From contig NZ_OW485601.1 in the NCBI RefSeq assembly GCF_937425535.1, forward strand, positions 5,749,501-5,813,500: a DNA stretch of 64,000 nucleotides. Direction: 5' to 3'. The translations under genes were made by a program, and so were the position numbers. Of the stretch, positions 9,933 to 18,461 are shown piece by piece; positions within the stretch are counted from its first letter, which is position 1, and every line of letters begins with the position of its first letter. The DNA is from Rhodovastum atsumiense. Its GTDB lineage: Bacteria > Pseudomonadota > Alphaproteobacteria > Acetobacterales > Acetobacteraceae. A model generated the notes under the pieces. The model worked only from the letters and a program-made list of their open reading frames with translations, was not told the origin of the DNA and searched no databases.

Positions 9933-11003
9933 TTACTTCAGGACGATCTCAACCCGCCGGTTCTGCGGCTCACGCACGCCCTCGGCGGTCGGCACCAGGG
10001 GGCGGGTCTCGCCGAAGCCCTGCACGGTGATCGCCTGCCGCGGCACGCCGTTGCGCACCAGCTCCGCTGCGACCACCTCGGCCCGCTGCAGTGACAGGCG
10101 CTGGTTGTAGGCCGCGGTGCCGGTCTTGTCGGCATGGCCGGCGACCTCGATGCGCGTCACCTGCACGCGCGTGGTCGCCTGTGCCGCCTCGGCCACGATC
10201 TGGCGCGCCCGATCGGTCAGCGCCGCGCTGTTCCAGTCGAAGAAGACCAGGTAGCTGCGCGTCGGCGCGGGGGCCGGCGCCGTGACCGGCGCGGGCACCG
10301 GGGCCACCGCGCCGGCCGGCGGCGTGACATTGAAGGCATACCGCAACCCGACCAGCGCGGAGTGGTTGTGCTGGTCGCTGGTGATGACGTGCAACCCGCC
10401 CGGGCCGGAATAGCCCTGCTTCCCGTTCACGCCGAGGAACCGGTATTCCAGCGTCGCCGAGAGCCCGACCACCCAGGGTACCGGAAACGCCGTGCCGGCG
10501 ATCGCCTGATAGGCGAAACCACCCTGGGTGCCCGACCAGGATTGCTGCGTGCCGCCGGCGACCTGCCAGCTTCGCTGCTCGAGCCACTGATAGCCGGCGC
10601 CGGCGCCCAGGTAGGGGAACACGTAGGGCGAGCCGATATCCATGTCGAACAACACGTTCGCCATGGCGCCATAGGTCTTCTGGTCGCCGCCGAGCGCCGT
10701 GACGCCGGTTGGCACGCTGCCCTTGTTGGCCCCGTTGCGCCGGTAGCTGCCTTCCAGTTCCAGCCGCACGCCATTGCCGAAGCCCCAGCCGACGCTGCCG
10801 ACCGCGGCGAAGCCGGGGTCGAAGTTCAGGCGCTGGTCACCCGGCAGTCGTACCGACACGCCGCCCACGGTGGAACTACGGATGCGCTCCTGCTCGAGCC
10901 AGTTCGCGCCGGCGCCGCCACCGACATAAAGCCCCTCGATGGGTTGCGCCCGGGCGGCGAGCGGGAGGGCGATCAGGGTGGTGGCAAGCAAAGCGCGCTT
11001 CAT
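9933..11003 (-). CDS. OmpA-family outer-membrane protein
   Basis: This 356-residue protein anchors the outer membrane to peptidoglycan. It starts with a signal peptide (MKRALLATTLIALPLAARAQ), followed by an eight-stranded-barrel-like domain (LYVGGGAGANW, LELEGSYRRNGA, VGLRYAFNVTP). A proline/alanine linker (about residues 225-250) leads to a C-terminal OmpA domain, with YLVFFDWNSAALTDRARQIV, EVAGHADKTG (peptidoglycan-binding Asp region) and NRRVEIVLK. The ATG at 11003 is chosen because it gives a clean signal peptide; the frame is open upstream without signal-like sequence. It stands alone, with repeat hairpins directly after its stop. Confidence 0.9.
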   Translation of the reverse strand: MKRALLATTLIALPLAARAQPIEGLYVGGGAGANWLEQERIRSSTVGGVSVRLPGDQRLNFDPGFAAVGSVGWGFGNGVRLELEGSYRRNGANKGSVPTGVTALGGDQKTYGAMANVLFDMDIGSPYVFPYLGAGAGYQWLEQRSWQVAGGTQQSWSGTQGGFAYQAIAGTAFPVPWVVGLSATLEYRFLGVNGKQGYSGPGGLHVITSDQHNHSALVGLRYAFNVTPPAGAVAPVPAPVTAPAPAPTRSYLVFFDWNSAALTDRARQIVAEAAQATTRVQVTRIEVAGHADKTGTAAYNQRLSLQRAEVVAAELVRNGVPRQAITVQGFGETRPLVPTAEGVREPQNRRVEIVLK

Positions 11004-11217
11004 GCTGTCCAATCCGGTCGAGGGCATCGTGCCATATGGAGCCAAACTGCGAGTCGGCCCGCTCCCGGACACTGTACGCCTCCGCGAGCGGCCCTGCGGT
11101 AGCGAAGCTGTGGCCAGGACGCAACAGTGACCGATACGGGAAGCGGAACGTCGCTTCAACCCGAAGGTTTCGCCACCCGATCGGACCAAAAGGTGAAAAT
11201 GCCCGCCTTTCTCCCCG

Positions 11218-11553
11218 TCAGACGATCTTGCAGTCGAAAGGCGGCAGCAGATCGGGGCTTTCGAACTCCAGGACCCAGAGATCGGGGTCGCGCCGGACCT
11301 GGCGCTCGATGTAGGCGTCGGCCACTGCCTGCTCCACCGCGACGGGGCCGGTCGCCCGGATCCAGGCGGCCTCGCCCTCGGCGGTGCGGATCTGCGACAG
11401 CACGGACAGCCCCTGGCGTCCGCGCAGCACCACCAGCACGCCGCCGGCATCCTCGTCGCCCCGGCGCAGCACCGCGCCGTAGCGGCCATCGGCGTGGCCC
11501 AGCCGCAGCGCCATCTGCACCCAAAGTCCTACCTTCACCCGCGGCATGCTCAT
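11218..11553 (-). CDS. DUF1491 family protein
   Basis: This small 111-residue protein is of unknown function. Its sequence matches the DUF1491 pattern known mainly from alphaproteobacteria: VGLWVQMALR at the start, AVLRRGDEDAGGVLVVLRG in the middle, and AYIERQVRRDPDLWVLEFE near the end. Two starts are possible, ATG 11553 (MSMPRVKV) and ATG 11547 (MPRVKV). No signal peptide or membrane segment is seen. It is divergent from the ABC importer genes and separated from them by 147 bp. Confidence 0.8.
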   Translation of the reverse strand: MSMPRVKVGLWVQMALRLGHADGRYGAVLRRGDEDAGGVLVVLRGRQGLSVLSQIRTAEGEAAWIRATGPVAVEQAVADAYIERQVRRDPDLWVLEFESPDLLPPFDCKIV

Positions 11554-11700
11554 GACGGACGCACCGAGTCGCTCATGCCGCGCAGATGAGCCTCTTCCCC
11601 TTCGGGTTGGCAATCCCCGGACGCGGCGGCAGGATCGGACTGGCATTCCGGCCGATCGGCGCAACATCCTGGGCGCGCAACGGGCAACGGAGGGATCGGA

Positions 11701-12696
11701 ATGAGGGCATACCTGGCCGCACTGCTGATCGGGCTGGCGTGCGCGGCCGCACCGGCCCGCGCCGATGACCGCATCGCCTTCGGCACCGACTGGCTCGCCG
11801 AGGCCGAGTACGGCGGCTACTATCAGGCGCTGGCGAACGGCATCTATCGCCGGCACGGCCTGGACGTGACCATCCGCCAGGGTGGCCCGGGCGTGAACCA
11901 GACACAGTTGCTGCTCGCCGGGCGGCTGGATGTCGCCATCGCCTCCAACAGCTTCATCGCCCTCAACTTCGTGAAGGAAGCCATCCCCTTCCGGGTGGTC
12001 GCGGCGATGTTCCAGAAGGACCCCTCGGTGCTGATCGCCCATCCCGGGCAGGGCCATGACAGTTTCCCGGCCCTGCGCGGCAGGCCGATCATGATCAGCG
12101 CCGATACCCGGTCCGGATGGTGGAACTTCCTGCGCGCCAGGTTCGGCTACAGCGACGCCCAGATCCGCCCCTATACCTTCAACCTGCAGCCCTTCCTGGC
12201 CGACAAGGGAGCGATCCAGCAGGGTTTCCTCGGGTCCGAGCCGTTCTCCATCCGCGCGCAGGCCGGGTTCGATCCGGTGGTGCTGCTGATCGCCGATGCC
12301 GGATTCTCCGGCTATGCGCAGCTCTTCGCCACCTCGGATCGGCTGATCGCCACAAAGCCCGATCTGGTGCAACGCTTCGTCGATGCCTCGATCGAAGGCT
12401 GGCGGTCCTATCTCGGGGATGATCCGGCACCGGGAAATGCCCTGATCCGCAAGGACAACCCGGAAATGACCGAGGCCTTGCTCGCCTACGGCCGGGCGGC
12501 GCTGAAGCGGCACGGGATTCTCGAGTCCGGCGATGCCGCCGGCCGTGGCATCGGCGTGATGACCGATGCGCGCTGGGCCGATTTCTTCACCACGATGTCC
12601 GCCCAGGGGCTCTATCCCGCCGACCTCGACTGGAAGCGCGCCTATACACTGCGCTTCATCGACCACGCGGCCGGGACGGAGACCCGGCGTCCGTGA
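11701..12696 (+). CDS. ABC transporter substrate-binding protein (NMT1/ThiY-SsuA class)
   Basis: This is a periplasmic binding protein of 331 residues with a signal peptide (MRAYLAALLIGLACAAAPARA). The mature protein begins IAFGTDWLAEAEYGGYYQALANG, written here in two parts: FGTDWLAEAEYGGYY and QALANGIYRRHGLDV. This arrangement is typical of NMT1/THI5-like proteins that deliver pyrimidine, sulfonate or flavin-related compounds. It heads an operon with an ATPase and a permease. Members of this class bind hydroxymethylpyrimidine precursors (ThiY), riboflavin precursors (RibY) or sulfonates (SsuA), and sequence alone does not decide which. I found no THI-box riboswitch in the 147 bp upstream, which weakens the thiamine reading. 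Confidence 0.85.
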   Translation: MRAYLAALLIGLACAAAPARADDRIAFGTDWLAEAEYGGYYQALANGIYRRHGLDVTIRQGGPGVNQTQLLLAGRLDVAIASNSFIALNFVKEAIPFRVVAAMFQKDPSVLIAHPGQGHDSFPALRGRPIMISADTRSGWWNFLRARFGYSDAQIRPYTFNLQPFLADKGAIQQGFLGSEPFSIRAQAGFDPVVLLIADAGFSGYAQLFATSDRLIATKPDLVQRFVDASIEGWRSYLGDDPAPGNALIRKDNPEMTEALLAYGRAALKRHGILESGDAAGRGIGVMTDARWADFFTTMSAQGLYPADLDWKRAYTLRFIDHAAGTETRRP

Positions 12697-12730
12697 TGCG
12701 ACGCGACACATTTCGCTCTGCCGGGCGCGC

Positions 12731-13543
12731 GTGCTGACGCTGGAGCGGCTCGGGCGCCGCTTCCCCAACGGCACCGAAGCGCTGCGCGATGCGTCGCTGC
12801 GGCTGCAACAGGGCGATTTCGTGGCCCTGCTTGGCCCTTCGGGCTGCGGCAAGTCGACGCTGCTGCGCCTGATCGCCGGGCTGGACGCGCCGGATGCCGG
12901 CCGCATCCACTGGGACGGCGGCCAGGCCCCAGCCCCTGGCGAAATCGGCTTTGTCTTCCAGGACGCGACCCTGCTGCCATGGGCCAGCGCCGCGGAGAAC
13001 GTGTTCCTGCCACTACGCCTGCGCGGGGTAGCGCGGGGGACGGCAGGCCCGGCGGTGCAGGCGGCCCTGGCGCGCGTGGGCCTCGACGGCTTCGCCGCGG
13101 CGCTGCCACGCGAATTGTCGGGCGGGATGCGCATGCGCGTCTCGATCGCCCGCGCCCTGGTCAGCCGCCCGCGCCTGCTGCTGATGGACGAGCCTTTCGC
13201 CGCCCTCGACGAATTCACCCGCCACGGCCTGCAGGAAGACCTGCTGGCATTGTGGCGCGAACTGTCCTGCTCGGTGGTGTTCGTCACCCATTCGATCTAC
13301 GAGGCCTGCTTCCTCGCCCGGCGCATCGTGCTGATGACACCACGGCCCGGGCGCATCGTCACCGAGATCGAATCGCGGCTCACCGCTTCGCCGGAAGCCC
13401 GGCTCGACCCCGCCTATGCGGCCCTGGTCGCCGACGTGACACACGCCCTGCAGCAAATTCCCACCGCCGAAGGTCCCCTCGCCCCGTCCCATGCCGCGGC
13501 GCCGGCCTGGGCGGGTCAAGGCTGGCGGCAGGACCGCCCGTGA
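12731..13543 (+). CDS. ABC transporter ATP-binding protein (SsuB/TauB/ThiZ class)
   Basis: The cytoplasmic ATPase of the importer has 270 residues from a GTG at 12731 (LTLERLGRRFPNG). It has Walker A GPSGCGKST, the Q-loop FVFQDATLLPWASAAEN, the signature LSGGMRMRVSIARAL, Walker B LLLMDEPFAALD and the switch histidine in VFVTHSIYEA. LLPWASA...N is characteristic of the nitrate/sulfonate/taurine subfamily. An in-frame extension upstream would overlap the binding-protein gene, so the GTG 34 bp after that gene's stop is preferred; no strong ribosome-binding site is visible. Its stop overlaps the permease start (GTGA). Confidence 0.88.
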   Translation: MLTLERLGRRFPNGTEALRDASLRLQQGDFVALLGPSGCGKSTLLRLIAGLDAPDAGRIHWDGGQAPAPGEIGFVFQDATLLPWASAAENVFLPLRLRGVARGTAGPAVQAALARVGLDGFAAALPRELSGGMRMRVSIARALVSRPRLLLMDEPFAALDEFTRHGLQEDLLALWRELSCSVVFVTHSIYEACFLARRIVLMTPRPGRIVTEIESRLTASPEARLDPAYAALVADVTHALQQIPTAEGPLAPSHAAAPAWAGQGWRQDRP

Positions 13544-14292
13544 CCCGCGCCGCGCCATGGCTGTTCGCCCTGCTGTTCCTGTCGCTGTGGGAAATTGCCG
13601 TTCGTGCCAGCGGCGTTCCGGTCTATCTCGTTCCCGGTCCGGTTGCGGTCCTGGGCGCCTTCCTCGACGCGCCGTCGCTGTTGCTGGCCTCGCTGGCGTC
13701 CACTCTCGGCGTGACCCTGGTGGCGCTGGCGGTTTCGGCCGGGCTTGGCGTCGCCCTGGCCCTGCTGATGCAGGCCAGCCCGCTGGCCCGCGCCGCCTTC
13801 CAGCCCTGGACGGTGGTATTGCAGGTGACGCCGATCGTTGCGATCGCACCGCTGGTGATTGTTTGGGTGGGCGATCCGTTCGCCTCGGTGGTGATCTGCG
13901 CCACCATCATCGCCTTCTTCCCGGTGTTCTCCAACACCGCCGCGGGGCTTGCCGCGGCGCCGGCGGAATTGCTCGACCTGTTCCGGCTGAACGGGGCAAC
14001 GCGCTGGCAGACCCTGCGCCTGCTGCGCCTGCCGGCGGCGCTGCCCTATTTCCTCGCCGGGTTGCGCATCTCCGGCGGGCTCGCCCTGGTCGGGACGGTC
14101 AGTGCCGAGATCGTTGCCGGGGCGGGCGGCGTCGCCTCGGGCCTCGCCTATCGCATCCTCGAGGCCGGATATCGGCTGCAGGTGCCGCGGATGTTCGCCG
14201 CCCTGGTGCTGCTCTCGGCCAGCGGCATCACCATCAACCTGGCGCTCGGCGCGCTGGCCGGCCTGTTGCTGCGCCGGCGCGGAGAGGCTTGA
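13540..14292 (+). CDS. ABC transporter permease (SsuC/TauC/ThiX class)
   Basis: This inner-membrane permease of 250 residues has about six transmembrane segments. It starts at a GTG that overlaps the ATPase stop. The cytoplasmic EAA loop is visible as ELLDLFRLNGATRWQTLRLL...LP, the ATPase-docking site. PIVAIAPLVIVWVG and NTAAGLAAAPAEL are typical of the nitrate/sulfonate/thiamine-precursor permeases. Together with the two preceding genes it forms a complete importer with an undetermined substrate. Confidence 0.88.
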   Translation: MTRAAPWLFALLFLSLWEIAVRASGVPVYLVPGPVAVLGAFLDAPSLLLASLASTLGVTLVALAVSAGLGVALALLMQASPLARAAFQPWTVVLQVTPIVAIAPLVIVWVGDPFASVVICATIIAFFPVFSNTAAGLAAAPAELLDLFRLNGATRWQTLRLLRLPAALPYFLAGLRISGGLALVGTVSAEIVAGAGGVASGLAYRILEAGYRLQVPRMFAALVLLSASGITINLALGALAGLLLRRRGEA

Positions 14293-14336
14293 TGCCGCCG
14301 GGCCGGAATGCCAGAACGCGCGCCGGAGGTTCCCCC

Positions 14337-14546
14337 ATGACCAAGCAAATGAGCGAAGGCCAGCGCGCCTATGAGGAAAAGCGGGCCGCCAAGGCCGGGA
14401 TGAGCCTCGATAAGTGGCTCTCCGTGAAGGACCGCGAGAAGCAGGACGAGGCACGCAGCCGTGCCCAGTCCGCCAAGGCGGCCGACGCGGAGAAGAAGCC
14501 TGGCTTCTTCAGCCGCCTGATCGAGCGCGCCCACAAGCCGCTGTAA
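14337..14546 (+). CDS. Small charged protein of unknown function
   Basis: This 69-residue protein is rich in Lys, Glu, Arg and Ala, and has a good ribosome-binding site (GGAGG) before ATG 14337. The sequence (EGQRAYEEKRAAKAGMSLDKWLSVKDREKQDE split as EGQRAYEEKRAAKAGMS and LDKWLSVKDREKQDE) suggests a long helix or coiled coil. It ends in an amphipathic segment, PGFFSRLIERAHKPL. It lies 44 bp after the permease and could be co-transcribed, although no functional link is apparent. A hairpin repeat of the CCAAGGGC family follows its stop by 16 bp. I do not recognise a named family. Confidence 0.65.
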   Translation: MTKQMSEGQRAYEEKRAAKAGMSLDKWLSVKDREKQDEARSRAQSAKAADAEKKPGFFSRLIERAHKPL

Positions 14547-14562
14547 CTTTTCGTCGCGGGAT

Positions 14563-14583
14563 CCAAGGGCCTCCGGCCCTTGG
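14563..14583. repeat. Single CCAAGGGCC hairpin repeat
   Basis: CCAAGGGCC and GGCCCTTGG form 9-bp arms around a 3-nt loop. It belongs to the same family as the clusters at 9780-9929, 26172-26215 and 41851-42025, but here it occurs alone. It sits between two convergent genes and may act as a terminator for both. Confidence 0.75.
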
Positions 14584-14616
14584 CAGCGTCCCGGCTGTCG
14601 TGAATCTGTCGCCGCG

Positions 14617-15159
14617 TCATCCGGTCATGCGTCGCAGCAGCCCGTCGCGGCGCATGTAAGTGTGATAGACGACGCCCATCAGGTGCAGGCCGATCAGGCA
14701 GATCAGCAGGTAGCCGCTGGCCACATGCATCCGCGTCAGCGCCGCGGCGACGTCCTGGTTCTTCCCGATCAGCGCCGGCAGATGGACGAGGCCGAACACC
14801 GAAAGTTGCTGCCCCGACGCGCTCGCGGCGAGCCAGCCAACGATCGGCATGGCCAGCAGCAACACGTAGAACGTCAGATGATTCAGGCGCGCAAGGGTGG
14901 ACACGTCCTCGGGTGTGCCCTCTGGCGGCGGCGGCACGCCGAGGCGGCGGCGCAGGCTGAGCCGCCATGCCATCAGCACGAACAGCAAGGTCCCGGTACC
15001 GCCATGCAAGCCCAGCATTCGGCTGAGTTCGTCGGCATTTTCCGGCGACGACTGCAGCAGTTTCGCCAGGCTGATTCCGATCAGGATCTGGGCCACCACC
15101 AGTCCTGCGACAGTCCAATGAATAAGGCGCTGTTCGCGCGAATAGCCTTCCAGCATCAA
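14617..15159 (-). CDS. Cytochrome b561 family protein
   Basis: This is an inner-membrane di-heme cytochrome of 180 residues with four hydrophobic helices. Candidate heme-ligand histidines are seen in RLIHWTVAGLVVA, LGLHGGTGTLLF, RMHVASGYLL and IGLHLMGVVYH, matching the CybB pattern of two ligands early and two late. Members move electrons between quinol and acceptors, or oxidise superoxide in E. coli CybB. It is transcribed alone; the 41 bp to the divergent gene at 15201 must hold both starts. Two ATGs are adjacent at the N-terminus. Confidence 0.88.
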   Translation of the reverse strand: MMLEGYSREQRLIHWTVAGLVVAQILIGISLAKLLQSSPENADELSRMLGLHGGTGTLLFVLMAWRLSLRRRLGVPPPPEGTPEDVSTLARLNHLTFYVLLLAMPIVGWLAASASGQQLSVFGLVHLPALIGKNQDVAAALTRMHVASGYLLICLIGLHLMGVVYHTYMRRDGLLRRMTG

Positions 15160-15200
15160 CGGTCTCTCCCCTGGTCATCCCGGACAGGCTGGGACTTGAC

Positions 15201-16154
15201 ATGACTACGAGCGACGCCGGCATTCGCTGCGCCGTTCACGCGGATTGGAGTACGGACCCGCGGAAAAGATGGATGACGCTGGCCCGCCGCACGCCGGCGG
15301 GCTGGCGGGTCGCCGCGCCGGAACCGGTGGGAGAGGTCTCCACGCTGCTGGCGCGCCTGCATGACCCTGCTGCCGCCGTGCTGCTGGGCGCCGACCTGCC
15401 GCTCGGCCTGCCACGCGGCTATGCCGCGCGGCTGCGGGCGGCGGATTTTCCCGCCTTCCTGCGCGGCCTCGCGGCAAGCGCGGATTTTTTCCGTGTCTGC
15501 GCGACGCTGGCCGAGGTCGGCCCGGACCGCCCCTTCTATCCCGCCCGCGGGGTGGCCGGCATGACCCGCGCCGCCCATGCCGCCGCGCTGGGCCTGCCGG
15601 ATGCCGCCGCGCTGTGCCGTGCCGTGGACCACGCCACCGCCGAGCGCCCGGCCGGGGCGCCGCCGTTCTGGACGCTCGGGGCCAACCAGTCCGGCAAGGC
15701 CGCCATCTCCGCCTGGCGCGATCTGGTGATGCCGGCACTGTCGGGCGATGCGCTGCGGCTCTGGCCGTTCGAGGGCGACCTGCCGGCGCTGCTCGCGCCC
15801 GGACGCATCGTCATGGCCGAAACCTATCCGGCGGAAGCGCTGCGTCATCTCGGCCTGCGGCTTATCGGCAGCAAGCGGCGGCGCGCGGACCGGGCCGCCC
15901 TCGCCCCCGCGTTGCTGGCGGTGCTGCCACGGCTGGGCGCCCGGCCGGAACCGGCTCTGGTGGCGGCGGCGACCGATGGTTTCGGCGCCGACGCGGCCGG
16001 CGAGGACCGTTTCGATTGCGTGCTGGGCGTGCTGTGCGTGCTGAACGTGCTGGCCGGGCACCGGCCCGCCTTCGTGCCGGATGATCCCTGGATCCGGCAC
16101 TGGGAAGGCTGGGTGCTCGGCCAGACCGCCTTGCCGCGCGATCAGTCGGCGTAG
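15201..16154 (+). CDS. DUF429-like (RNase H-fold) protein of unknown function
   Basis: This 317-residue cytoplasmic protein is not assigned a function. Conserved-looking acidic motifs resemble the RNase H-like fold proposed for DUF429 proteins: HADWSTDPRKRW near residue 15, LLGADLPLGLP near 65, MAETYPAEALRHLG near 205 and a late DRFDCVLGVLCVLN. The acidic residues in these motifs could form a metal site, but this is an inference. It is divergent from cytochrome b561, and its 3' end overlaps the convergent reductase gene by 13 bp. Confidence 0.55.
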   Translation: MTTSDAGIRCAVHADWSTDPRKRWMTLARRTPAGWRVAAPEPVGEVSTLLARLHDPAAAVLLGADLPLGLPRGYAARLRAADFPAFLRGLAASADFFRVCATLAEVGPDRPFYPARGVAGMTRAAHAAALGLPDAAALCRAVDHATAERPAGAPPFWTLGANQSGKAAISAWRDLVMPALSGDALRLWPFEGDLPALLAPGRIVMAETYPAEALRHLGLRLIGSKRRRADRAALAPALLAVLPRLGARPEPALVAAATDGFGADAAGEDRFDCVLGVLCVLNVLAGHRPAFVPDDPWIRHWEGWVLGQTALPRDQSA

Positions 16155-17128
16155 AGCCCGGCCGCGCGGGCACGCTGACGCAGCAGCGCCACCAGCAGAT
16201 CGAGCGTGGGTGTTGCCACGCCGGCCAGCCGCGCCAGCTCCAGCGGCACTGTGTAGAGCGCATCCACCTCCATCTGCCGGCCGAGCTGCAGGTCCTGCAG
16301 GATGCTCGGACGATGACGGCTGCGGCGGGCCCAGGCCATCTGCCAGTCGGGATCGATGGAGGCGTCGCAGCCGAGCGTGGCGGCGATCGCCGCGCCCTCG
16401 GCGATCGCCATGCGCATCGCCGAGGCGATGGCAGGTTCGGCGGTGCTGTCCTGCGGCACGCTGGCGCTGAGCACGGCAATGGGGCCGGTGCTCAGGTTGT
16501 TCATCAGCTTGGCCCAGACCGCGTCGCGGATACGCGGCGTCACCTCGGCGCCGGTGCCGCCTGCGCGCAGCACTTCGGCGAGCGCCTCGACGCGCGGACC
16601 CGGCCGGCCGTCGATCTCGCCCAGGATCAGCCGGTGTTGCGTCGAGCCCTCGACCCGCACCACGCCAGGGGCGATCACTTCGCAGGGCGCGTAGACCACA
16701 CCCCCGATCGTGCGCTGCAGTCCGACCGCACGCAGGATCGTATCGTCCGGATCGAGCCGGGGCAGGCGCCGCCCGTCGAGCGGGCCGCCATGGTGCTGGA
16801 AATACCACCAGGGAATGCCGTTCACGACGAACACCACCGGGGTGTCCGGCCCGAGCAGCGGCGCCAGCATCGCCGCCGCCGCGGGCAGCGCATGCGCCTT
16901 GACGGTGGTCAGCACGATATCCTGGCGACCGAGTTCGGCAGGATCGTCGCTCGCCGCCGGGCGCACATGGATTTCCTCGTCGCGGTCCTGCACACGCAGG
17001 CCGTCCGCGCGGATGGCGGCGAGATGCGCGCCCCGCGCCACCATCGAAACTTCCGCGCCCCCCCGTGCGAGCCGGGCGAGAAGATGTCCGCCGATGGCGC
17101 CGGCGCCGAAAACACAGACGCGCATCAC
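16142..17128 (-). CDS. 2-dehydropantoate 2-reductase family protein
   Basis: This 328-residue NADPH-dependent reductase is of the ApbA/PanE family. The N-terminal Rossmann motif is VFGAGAIGGHLLARLA, followed by VLTTVKAHAL. The C-terminal domain has WAKLMNNLSTGPIAVLSA, with the catalytic lysine and asparagine, and the family motif running from EVDALYTVPLELARLAGV to ATP. Ketopantoate reductase makes pantoate for CoA synthesis, but the family has many paralogs acting on other 2-oxoacids. The ATG overlaps the stop of the upstream M20 amidohydrolase by 4 bp, so the two are coupled; that pairing hints at a catabolic role rather than pantothenate synthesis. Confidence 0.8.
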   Translation of the reverse strand: MMRVCVFGAGAIGGHLLARLARGGAEVSMVARGAHLAAIRADGLRVQDRDEEIHVRPAASDDPAELGRQDIVLTTVKAHALPAAAAMLAPLLGPDTPVVFVVNGIPWWYFQHHGGPLDGRRLPRLDPDDTILRAVGLQRTIGGVVYAPCEVIAPGVVRVEGSTQHRLILGEIDGRPGPRVEALAEVLRAGGTGAEVTPRIRDAVWAKLMNNLSTGPIAVLSASVPQDSTAEPAIASAMRMAIAEGAAIAATLGCDASIDPDWQMAWARRSRHRPSILQDLQLGRQMEVDALYTVPLELARLAGVATPTLDLLVALLRQRARAAGLYAD

Positions 17129-18309
17129 GACAGCAGCTCCAGCGTCGCCCGCGTGATCGCCTGCACGCCGATGCCAATGCAGGCTTCGTCAGGGGCATAA
17201 CCGGAATTGTGCAAACGGTCCGCCCGCCCCGGCGCGCCCGAGCCGATGCGCAACTGGAACCCCGGCACCCGCTCCAGCAGCACGGCGAGATCCTCGGCGC
17301 CCATGATCGGCCCCCGCTCCTCCACCACCTCGCCGAGCTGGCGGCGGATCGCGGCGATGGTGGGGTCGATCACCCGGTCGTCGTTGACCAGCGCCGGCAC
17401 CTCGCGCCGGTAGGCGATCTCGCAGCGCACGCGCAGCGATGCCTCCGCCCCCTGGCAGAGCCGGCGGATGGCGGCCTCGGCGATGTTGCGTGCCGGGGCG
17501 TGCAGCGTGCGCACGGTGCCGCGGAAGGTGACGCTGTCGGGAATGATGTTGGCGGCCTCGCCGCCATGGATGGCGCCGACGGTCACCACCGCCGGATGCA
17601 TCGGATCGACTTCGCGGGAGACCACGGTCTGCAGTTGCGTGACCAGCAACGCCGCCGCCACCACCGGATCGATCGCGGAATGGGGATGCGCGGCATGGCC
17701 GGAGACGCCATGCACAGTGATGGCGAAGGTGTCGGCAGCGGCGAGGCCGGGACCACGGGTATAGCTGAATCGCCCCACCGGCAGGTTCGGTGCGTTATGA
17801 AAACCAAGCGCGAGGTCGATGCGGGGATTGTCCAGCAATCCATCGTCGAGCATGGCCTGCATGCCGCCCACTGCCTCCTCGGCAGGCTGGAACACCAGCT
17901 TCACCGTGCCGGCCAGTTGCGGCGCGAGCTGGCGCAGCAGGGCGGCGACACCGATCAGCGTGGTGGTGTGCAGGTCGTGGCCGCAGGCATGCATCTTCCC
18001 CTCGATGCGACTCGCCCAGGGCAGGCCGGTCTGTTCCTGGATCGGCAGCGCGTCCATGTCGGCGCGCAGCGCCAGCACCGGGCCGGGCCGGCCGCCCTCG
18101 ATCAGGCCGACGACGCCGGTGCGGCCGATGCCGGTCTGGTGAGGGATGCCGAGTCGGGTGAGCTCGCGCGCCACCACCGCGGCGGTGCGCACTTCCTCGA
18201 AGGCGAGCTCGGGATGAGCGTGGATGTCGCGGCGGATCGCGATCAGCTCGGGCTCGATGGCGGCGATGAGCTCGCGGATCCGGTCCGTGGGGTCATTCGA
18301 CAAGGACAT
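17125..18309 (-). CDS. M20D amidohydrolase (hippurate / N-acyl amino acid hydrolase-like)
   Basis: This is a metal-dependent aminoacylase of 394 residues. Metal-site motifs are LRADMDALPIQE, KMHACGHDLHTT, FQPAEEAVGGM, LALGFHNAPNLPVG and a late MGAEDLAVLLER. The pattern is that of the M20D group, which includes hippurate hydrolase, indole-acetyl-amino-acid hydrolase and N-acetyl-diaminopimelate deacetylase. The substrate is unknown. It is the first gene of a two-gene unit with the ketopantoate-reductase-like enzyme. It is transcribed away from manC across a 152-bp gap. Confidence 0.88.
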   Translation of the reverse strand: MSLSNDPTDRIRELIAAIEPELIAIRRDIHAHPELAFEEVRTAAVVARELTRLGIPHQTGIGRTGVVGLIEGGRPGPVLALRADMDALPIQEQTGLPWASRIEGKMHACGHDLHTTTLIGVAALLRQLAPQLAGTVKLVFQPAEEAVGGMQAMLDDGLLDNPRIDLALGFHNAPNLPVGRFSYTRGPGLAAADTFAITVHGVSGHAAHPHSAIDPVVAAALLVTQLQTVVSREVDPMHPAVVTVGAIHGGEAANIIPDSVTFRGTVRTLHAPARNIAEAAIRRLCQGAEASLRVRCEIAYRREVPALVNDDRVIDPTIAAIRRQLGEVVEERGPIMGAEDLAVLLERVPGFQLRIGSGAPGRADRLHNSGYAPDEACIGIGVQAITRATLELLS

Positions 18310-18461
18310 GCGGAGCAGCTTTCAGTTGAGGCATCGCATGCTTGCCGGTCACATTGGGGTGCTGCAAGGTTACATCACGCTGCCGGGGCGTGGACACCAT
18401 CCCTGTCACGCTGCCATAGCTGACACGATCACTCCCCAGAACAAGGACATCAGGACCGGCC

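Noticed and set aside
11554-11700. A THI-box riboswitch in front of the ThiY-like binding protein
   Set aside because: The conserved CTGAGA and ACCTGA blocks and the pairing pattern are not present.
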